64,000 bases of DNA, from assembly GCA_030549175.1 (NCBI GenBank), contig JAUKUA010000001.1:2480001-2544000 (forward strand), given 5' to 3'. The notes beneath the pieces are model-generated. The model was not told the DNA's origin and made no database searches. It was given only the letters and a program-made list of their open reading frames with translations. Of this stretch, positions 56,961 through 64,000 are shown piece after piece (positions within the stretch are counted from its first letter, which is position 1; the number at the start of each line of letters is the position of its first letter). The translations under genes were made by a program, and so were the position numbers. This DNA is from Lasiosphaeris hirsuta (Eukaryota > Ascomycota > Sordariomycetes > Sordariales > Lasiosphaeriaceae).

Positions 56961-57400
56961 TCATCCCGCGTTCCGAGGCGGCCGTCCAGATGGCCTGCGA
57001 ACCTCGCCGACGATGGAGCTGCGGTCCTTGTCGACCATGTAGCCGTGGTTCTGGCTCGTCCACACAAACGCTACTTCCCTTGAGGTTAGTTAGCAGGAAG
57101 CTCGGTCGATGCAGGGAAGGAGAAGACGTACGACACGGAAGACGTGTCGGAGCTGGACGAGCCAGTCACGGTAGCCGATAGGTTGCGGAGCGCCTTGTTC
57201 AGCAGCCGCATCACAAACCACATGGCGACGAAAATGAGCGTGATAATGGTAAAGAGGGCGGCGAAGACGTTGAGGGCAGTTGCCCGAGCCGGGAGCTCTT
57301 CATCATCCCGTCGGACAAGATGAGGCAATCCAAGTACGTCTGTGACATGGAGTATCAAGCACAGCAAGATATGCAGAGATCGTGGTCTATTTTGTAGCAT
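56961..57400 (-). CDS. Small single-pass membrane protein
   Basis: Two exons (57400-57132, 57078-56961) give 128 residues. The intron has a GTACGT donor, a CTAAC branch point and a TCAAG acceptor. The phase fits, and the second exon adds 39 codons (EVAFVWTSQNHGYMVDKD). A signal peptide (LHILLCLILHVTDVLG) is followed by a short ectodomain and a strong helix (ALFTIITLIFVAMWFVM). The tail is Ser-rich, with a basic end. Function unknown. The splice gives a neat C terminus, so the model is fairly sure despite the small size. Confidence 0.65.
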
Positions 57401-58169
57401 TATTTCTTGGTACGTCGTGGCAGAGTCAGCTTGCGAGGAAGATGTTGCCGTGCTGATCCCTCCGCCGGTGCTAGTGCTCGCGTCGGGCGCCCGATCGATG
57501 TTTCCTCGGCCTGAGGTCTTGAAACGAGGGTATTCTGGTGTGGTGTTGGCCCAGTGGCGGATGGAGTTGGACGGAGATTAGTATTATGAGAGATGGTCTT
57601 GCATCAGGGGACGAGCAGATGCAGGAACAACGGTTCCTCCCGCCGAGGCACCATTCCTATCTTATGGTCTTGCACCTGCTTGTTTTTGAATCTCATCGTT
57701 GCTATGGTGTTTTTGAAATGGGCGCTGTCAGTGGTTGCAGGAGATTATCCGCCTAGAGTTATGATAACACATCGTGGGCCAATCCCGTGGTTTCCTGCAC
57801 CAGTGCATGAATGTTCGTGCATACACCCTGCATTCGCTTACCATGCCACTTCGAGGCCCTATTTCTCAGCTGCCCTTACTAGCACCCCGAACTGGCAGAA
57901 TTGGGCCTATCGAGCCGCTAGAGGAAATACCTCTTGGGTATATGCCCAATTAGCAAAGTACGCAACCCCGGGGCCGTGGCTTGGGTGGCCCCTCGCATGC
58001 ACTGCCCTCCCCACTGCTGATGAGGATGGGGAAATGGGGAGAAATCCCCTGCGTCTCGTTCAGTCCATCGAAATATCCTTCGACATTTGTTCTTCCGCCT
58101 TGACGACCCGAATCCTTCACCGCCTCCATCCGATCGCTCCGAAGACAGGTGCCCTGAATCGATAACGAT
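57401..58169. other. Intergenic, no gene seen
   Basis: About 770 bp. A 190-codon plus-strand frame (57593-58165) has uneven composition and no domain, so I do not call it. Confidence 0.45.
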
Positions 58170-60351
58170 CGATGCCTGCCCGCATTGATCCCGGTCTCCT
58201 GCCGGGTTTTGAGAAATTTCGGCGCAGGAAGAAGAGCGCCAAAGACGCCGCGGCGAGAAGGGATCGTCTTACCGCAGTGCACTGGCTCCGCATGAATCTG
58301 GAGTGGTGCGGTGACCACCTCTCCACCAACCCCCATCCATGAAATCACCATCAGCCACCAAGAAGAGCTCGCCATCCAGCTGTCCAAGCTCGAACAGTTC
58401 CTTGAGGCAATCGTCAACTTTGCCGACGCCTACCATCACAGAAAAGCTGCCGAGCCCGAGGGGAAGAAGACGCTCCGCACTCTCCGTAGATTATGCCTAC
58501 GTCGCTGCCCGACTGGAGCAGTTTCAGCTAGCCCACCCCTTTACCGGACCCTCTGATTGCGCAACAAAAGCTTCATGGGGATAATCACGCCGACACCCCC
58601 CTCACCACGGCTGCCAAGCTGGGCAAATGCTGGTTTGAAGCGCAGACAGAAAATGAAATGGATCAACAAGAGGGAGTTATACATGAAGCCATTGAGTTGG
58701 AAGTGATAAAACAGATCAATTGTGGAAGCACAAAGGGAACAGGAAAGGAGGGAACAAGAGGAAGCCACTCGGAGGGAAGTTGAAGCCGCCAACAAACCCT
58801 CCGAAAACAGCCCGATGCCGCTGCAAATCTCGAACCTATCTAGTCAACCGAACACCGCGAAACCCTTTCGACGAGAGATTTTTTATGATTGGTGACGAAG
58901 GATCTTCACTGCTCGTATTTCCAGCGAAGGAAAATGTGACTGAGGAGCCGGATGCGTCATCGGTTCCAACGACGAACCTGAATCCACTTTGACGGCTCGG
59001 ATCGTTTTCCAACCTTTCGTCAAATCAGGAACCATTACTCGCTACACAAGATGGCCTTGCCGCTACTGAGATCAGCAATGTGAACTGTGTCGGCGTCTCG
59101 CCCTCCGCACGAGCCAAGGGCGTCGACATCTCCATCTGCGATGCAATTCTCCAATCCGAGGGTGACAGAAAGTAAGTGCCCCGCCTTGCCTGGATACCAT
59201 GAGACCGACCCGTCGGTTAACAGTGTCGATTTGTGGTTTGTCGACATAGACGTAATCAAAGAGGCCATCTTCGCCGGACTCAGGAGGCGGGCCACGAAGC
59301 GAGTCAAAGTGGCCATTTTCGATACAGGCATAGACATGAACAACACCGCTTTCGCTGATAAGGATGTACAGCGGCGATTCAGGAAGCGTGTTGATTTCCT
59401 TGACCCTGCTGGCGATGCGGTTGACACCTGCGGGCATGGCACGCATTGCGCCGGGCTTTTGAATCGGGTTGCCCCGGCAGCCGACATATATGTCGGACGG
59501 GTCGCGCGGGATTTCAAAAGTGGTCTTGATGAGCATGTTGCTGCCAAGGTACACCACATAACGCTCAACTTATAGCCTCTATCATAATGATAGACCCCCG
59601 CGGCTAATAACGTGGGAAACGCTCCCTCCACAGGCCATCCGCACAGCCCTTGGTCCCAAAGGCGAGGGCGCTGACTCGGAAAACTGGGATGTTGACGTCT
59701 TATCCCTCTCCCTCGGCTTTCATCAGCTCAGCTCGGCCGTGGCGACGGCTCTCAGAGAGACCTTGCGGCCGGGAAAGCTCGTGCTAGCCGCAGCCTCCAA
59801 TAGCGGGACGCGGCGCGCCATTTTTTTTTCCGGCGAGCAAGACTGGCGTCATTGCCATCAATGCGGCCACGGGTGACGGCAAGCCGTCAGCGTTTAAACC
59901 ACCAGCGCCTCCAGGAAAGAATCTCAGCGTCCTGGCCTGGGCGAGAGGGTAGAGTCGGCCTGGAGCTGCAATCCGAAGCTATCAGCACTGGGTGCGGGAG
60001 AGTCGGCAGGTCAGGTGGTGCTGATGAATCGGGATGCACAGCAGCGCACGTCGGGGTTTTCGGTCGCAACACCCATTGCTGCAGGCATTGTAGCACTGCT
60101 GCTTGAGATGGCGATGTTGGATGCCCCCGATGACCTGGTGGCTGCAGGACACGCTACGACGGGTGCTCCCGCTTCTTGGGATGTACGACGGTATGATAGA
60201 GGTATTGATGGACATGGCTGTTCGGGCCCAGGGAGGTGACTATTATAAACTTGTACCCTCCAAAGTGCTAGACCCGACTAATAAGAGTCTTGCTGACATC
60301 GCGGCACGCTATAAATGGGTTCTTGGCCGAAACCTTGGCATGCACATCTGA
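58170..60351 (+). pseudogene. Subtilase (S8) pseudogene
   Basis: The catalytic parts of an S8 serine protease are present but in different frames. They are the Asp motif VAIFDTGID (near 59313-59340), His motif CGHGTHCAG (near 59430), oxyanion Asn in AAASNSGT and Ser motif SGFSVATPIAAG (near 60054). An intron (59549-59633) with GTACAC and CAG ends separates the first two motifs from the rest. The frame breaks at a T-run at 59821-59829, again near 59950 (a TAG) and near 60130-60150, where MLDAPDDLV and LGMYDGMIEVLMDMA lie in two frames. The 3' end (SLADIAARYKWVLG) is intact. The N-terminal part (58170-59080) shows only helical, charged sequence in mixed frames. Intact relatives are intracellular subtilases, often fused to other domains in fungal NLR-like proteins. 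This copy cannot make an active enzyme. Confidence 0.8.
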
Positions 60352-60797
60352 GGGCTGCAAAGAAGAGGGAAAGATGTATCTGGCATCGCACAGAATGCAA
60401 AGAAAAAAAAAATACGAATGACCGTTAGTTAATAAACAAAGCTTAATCCCCGCGTCCCTCAATCACTGGCATCACATCAACAACAAGTACGGCGCAACAG
60501 GGGTTGAGTCCATGTGCGATGACAAAGTCGGATTTCATCTCCCTCCGCAGCGGCTGCGCCCCAGGCTCCAGCAAAAGATTAAAGTCCACTTGGCGTGCCG
60601 CGTCACCTTGGTCAAAACACTGCACAAGTCAATCACTCCAGCGCAGTTCATCAGATCACAACCGAACCCCACCCAACTTGCTCAACTTGTTGTCAAGCTT
60701 CGGGGTATTGTCTTTGCCCGTATGCTTTGTTTCAGCATTTCTCTTTTTTCGAACTATCAAAGAAGATTGTAGCCACTGTGGTGAACGCACTTCGACG
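60352..60797. promoter_or_regulatory. Intergenic, upstream of actin-like gene
   Basis: About 450 bp, probably holding the promoter of the actin-like gene. CT-rich stretches are at 60640-60760. No gene was recognised. Confidence 0.4.
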
Positions 60798-62213
60798 ATG
60801 CCCACGGAACAGGCAACACTGGTCTTGGACAACAGGTAAGAAACTCAACCATTTTGTGCCATGTAAGCATCATTTACCTTCTGCTAACACTCCCACCAGC
60901 GGGTCGTGGAGAGTCAAGGCAGGCTTCGCCGGCGAAAATGAGCCCAGTGTAATATTCCGTAGGTTCCCCGACAGCTCAACCTAGTATTAGTATCTAATTT
61001 CACGTTTCGACTGACGTTGTCGCAGCATCTGTCGTCGGACGGGTCAAGAATTACGGGTACCAAATTCCGTTGAGTCCCATGATGGGATGGCCCGGGGATC
61101 TACGAGACTAACCGTGACAATATCCAAAAGAATATGTCTCCTCGGAGCGCAAAATCTGAAAGACGTCTACATTGGAGATGAAGTGGAGGCCAACATGCAC
61201 CGCGGCCTTCTTGTGAGCCACCCTACTGAAAACTCGCTTGTTCGCCACTGGGAAGACATGGAGAAGGTCTGGGACCATGCGTTGTGCAATGAGCTCAAGG
61301 CTGAGCCTGAGGATCATCCACTCTTAATGGTTGACCGGGCCGACCATGGTCGAGACAGCAGGTAATGATTACAAATCAAGAAACGTTGTAAGGGTGTATC
61401 AGTTGAGCTAACTTTCACCTTCCTTTAAATCTTTCATGCAGACGGATGACGACGCAGATTGTTTTTGAAAGCTTCAATGTTCCCTCGTTTTACCCTGTTT
61501 ATGCTGAGGTCTTGTCCATTTTTGCCTCAGGCCGGACAACCGGCCTCAATATTCATTCAAGCGACACGTTTACGTCCTTTACACCAGTTTATGAAGGTAT
61601 CGCCCTACAACATCGCCCTAACCGAAGCCAATTTGGAGGGCGCGACATGACGACCTACTTGCAAAAGTGCTTGTCATGGAATGGCCATGAGGTTGATACC
61701 AAGGTTGCTAAGGACATCAAGGAATCACTGTGCTACATTCCTCTCGACTACTACAACGAGTTTGCCACGGGGGCCGTCTACAAAGCGCAGCCATACACCC
61801 TCCCGGACGGTCAGGTCATCCTTGCCGCCGACGAGCGGGTCAGGCCGCCGCAAATGCTGTTCGAAGGCATGGGCGCAAGCGAGGAGGCTCACTGCTCGGC
61901 GGTGAACATGATCCACAGATGCCCCGAGTTCATCAGGGTGGATCTGGCTGCAAACGTGGTGCTCTCGGGAGGGAGCATGCGCTTCCGAGGCATGCAAGAC
62001 CGGATGCGCTCGGAGATACAGGACCGGGCGGACCCAAAATGGGGCCCGGTCAGAGTCGTGGCGCTGGATGAGGGCAGGTATCCGGCGTGGACGGGCGGCT
62101 CGCTTCTCGCGTCGATAAGCACCTTCTCGCAGATGTCAATATCTGCCACCGAGTACAACGAGACGGGTCCTTCGATTGTTGATCGGAAGTGTATTTCAGC
62201 TGTTATGGAATGA
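60798..62213 (+). CDS. Divergent actin-like protein
   Basis: Five exons (60798-60835, 60900-60958, 61026-61068, 61131-61361, 61442-62213) join in phase to 380 residues, close to the usual 375 of actin. Introns have GTAAGA, GTAGGT, GTTGAG and GTAATG donors; the third is inferred because it restores the frame and joins QIPICLLGA to NLKDVYIGDE. Actin landmarks in order: LVLDNSGSWRVKAGFAGENEP, VGRVK, DVYIGDEVEA, HWEDMEKVWDHALCNEL, TQIVFESFNVPSFY, FASGRTTGLNI, PVYEGIAL, YTLPDGQVI, NVVLSGGSMRF, WTGGSLLAS, and the end GPSIVDRKCI. Key changes: actin's second phosphate loop DSGDGVTH is HSSDTFTS here, losing the Asp-Gly pair and the His near the water-activating site. A polymerising ATPase is therefore unlikely. 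It is not a core Arp by sequence signatures I can see, and may be a paralogue under weak selection. Confidence 0.75.
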
Positions 62214-62785
62214 TTAAGGGTGTGTTTTCTTGGTGCAAGTTCTGATTTGTACCTTGGTTTACGTTCTCCGCCTAGGTAGGAAAGGTACCTCTAGGTGGTA
62301 TTATACATCTCTGAAATGCTCAGGCTGGCACGCTTCGACTTCAGTAGTAGGATATAATTACTAGATAACTACATGCGCATTTTTGTCTTGTTCCGCGACC
62401 GATTTCCCCCAAGCTGCCACTGAGCCGGACTTACTTACGGAACCTGATAAGAACATGATGCAGGAAATTATCCCGATATGATCACGGATCGCACGAAGTC
62501 CGTCTTGGTACATCACACTCAGGCTGGGCTTCTAACAGATGAGCTAATGCCTGAGTCTTTTTATGCAATCATTGCAAGAGATCGGGCTACCCCTTTCCTG
62601 GCCAAGAGGCGTCGGACCCTTCCCGCCATCGATCTGTTGATTCATTGCCGATCGTTCCAGGGCATCAAGTTCTCGGTGAGTCTGCTGTGTTACATCGTAC
62701 TAATACTCGAGTTCCCAGTTGTGCAAGAGCATTGGAACTTCAGCAGCACCGTTTCCATTCCATTAAACTTGGCAAAGTTCCAGAA
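62214..62785. other. Intergenic, no gene seen
   Basis: About 570 bp between the actin-like stop and the broken ankyrin-type gene. Unsupported short frames only. Confidence 0.45.
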
Positions 62786-64000
62786 ATGGAGATCGCGTTC
62801 GGCGTTATCGGTGTAGCTGGCGTTGCGGTTTGTGTCAGCTCCAAGCTTTAGGCGCTGTCGACATCCTGGCGTGATGACCCCGTCGACTTTCACAGGTTAC
62901 GTGACGATGTGACGAGAAGCGAACGTTTCTTCAGCGAGATAAAACAGCACAGCACATTGCTACACCAACCGCACAATCTGATCTGAGACGGTTAGCCGAC
63001 GAAAGAGCACTAACTCTTCGTCGCATCGAAGCCATTGTCAACGATTTGGTTGACCCTAGTGCTGAGAAGCCACCCGTGACTGAACTGGGAAAGAGGAGAA
63101 AACTACGATGGCTGGCTTCGGCAGTCCCAAAAAGTAACATGGTTGAGGAGCTGAGCCACACACGGTCATGCATTTGCCAACTCCTTATTACACAAAATAT
63201 GTATGACACCATTGTTCTTCGAGCTTTTCTTTTCTTTTTTTTTTTTTTGAAACATGTTGACAGGTCCATGTACAACGAAATATCCACCTCCCTTGAGCAG
63301 TCTCACAGCGAGGTCAGCTCACAGCTCAGCGATCTCTCTGCGTCCTTGGAGCAATCAAACAGTATGATTTTCTCACGGCTCGAGCATGGAATGAAGACCA
63401 TGGAAAACAAATTACTCATCTCCATCCAAAAGGATCACCCAGCGATTTCATCGCAACAGATGATCTCTTCAAGTTCTCCAGGAACATCACCTGGGGAAAG
63501 TCAGCTCAGAAGAACCGAGCTGTGCGATATGAGCTGTGACTGTATATGTTATCGAACCACCAAACTTCGGTGGGCTATCTCGTTGCTCCGGTCCGTCATA
63601 GGTGTCGTTGCTTTTGCGTATTCTCACCGAAATCCCACGCGATGTAGTCGCGATTCGTGCAAAGACTCCAAGGGGCAGCATTTTCGCGAGCTACGAATAT
63701 CATCTACCATCTTCCCGACTGGCTCGCCCGGACTTGTGTCGCCGCATTCTTCTCTAGCAATCTGAACGGTAATCCTGAACTCAAGATCCGCGTGTATTAC
63801 CGCCGAGATGATGGATGGGAGACGCTCGGGGTAGGCTGTCTGATTAATCTAAATGATACCAAAGGCATAAAGTCGTCACTTCGCAATGGTTCGATGTCGG
63901 TCTTCGACGTCTTCAACGAGCGTCTATATCCTGCTCTCTGGCTTGCCTTTAGCGGGAAACGCCTCGAAATCATTAAACTACTGCTCCAAGCGGGGCTGAC
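62786..64000 (+). pseudogene. Broken ankyrin-type fungal gene, partial (runs off the window)
   Basis: ATG 62786 opens MEIAFGVIGVAGVAVCVSS, the typical opening of fungal proteins with a small N-terminal helical domain before ankyrin repeats. A TAG follows at 62849-62851. Reading resumes as DDPVDFHRLRDDVTRSE, then in another frame LTLRRIEAIVNDLVDP, KRRKLRWLASAVPKSNM and RSCICQLLI. An intron (GTATGA donor, TTGACAG acceptor, about 63199-63264) leads to MYNEISTSLEQSHSEV. A Cys-rich CDMSCDCICY and CSRDSCKDSKG section is followed by another frame shift near 63690. The last part (YHLPDWLARTC, LWLAFSGKRLEIIKLLLQAG) has the start of an ankyrin-like repeat at the window edge. An unseen intron could explain one of the breaks, but not all. 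Confidence 0.6.

Noticed and set aside
57593..58165. 190-codon plus-strand frame
   Set aside because: Uneven composition and no motif. It sits between a small membrane-protein gene and the subtilase pseudogene.

Overview
The window looks like nuclear DNA of a filamentous ascomycete, most likely a Sordariomycete (Sordariales-like). Short introns with GT..AG ends and CTAAC/CTGAC branch points interrupt most genes. The gene content is typical of that group: HET-domain proteins, 2EXR, DUF1996, peptidase S28, a CTR copper transporter, an expansin-like protein, GH16 and a TRI12-type MFS pump. The AT-rich island of broken retroelements also fits. Exon borders below were placed by eye from reading frame and splice consensus. 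Family names come from recognised motifs, not from searches.

Layout. 1-7.4 kb: the start of a secreted amidase-like protein, a HET-domain gene with one unresolved frame break, a membrane-anchored 3-beta-HSD/epimerase-type dehydrogenase and a CTR copper transporter. 7.9-11.5 kb: a single-pass surface protein with two cysteine-rich modules, then a complete secreted S28 peptidase. 13.9-16 kb: a decayed HNH-nuclease-like gene with a 737-bp terminal-inverted-repeat element inside one of its introns. 17-25 kb: an HExxH secreted protein, a conserved protein of unknown function, an expansin-like protein, a solo LTR, a 2EXR gene and a small secreted protein. 25-34 kb: a second HET gene, divergent from a secreted DUF1996 gene, then an asparagine-synthetase pseudogene and a two-TM protein. 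34-40 kb: one large multi-exon gene whose product has three HMG-box-like repeats near the C terminus. 42-47 kb: a TRI12-like MFS transporter and a GH16 glucanase.

48.1-54 kb is an AT-rich, stop-riddled repeat island. It holds a degenerate Ty3/gypsy pol, an 80-bp tandem repeat, a second solo LTR with a perfect 5-bp target-site duplication, and a frameshifted gene with a visible PD-(D/E)XK-type active-site pattern. 54.5-57.4 kb has small genes of unknown function. 58-64 kb is a decayed accessory block: a subtilase pseudogene, a very divergent but apparently open actin-like gene, and a broken ankyrin-type gene running off the edge.

No biosynthetic gene cluster, rRNA, CRISPR array or convincing tRNA gene was recognised. 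Secreted and cell-wall-acting products (amidase, S28, expansin, DUF1996, GH16) sit between self/non-self-type genes (two HET, HNH, ankyrin, subtilase). The most unusual items are the actin-like protein with a lost phosphate loop, the nuclease-type gene in the repeat island, the inverted-repeat element in the HNH intron, and three A-runs of identical length (27).
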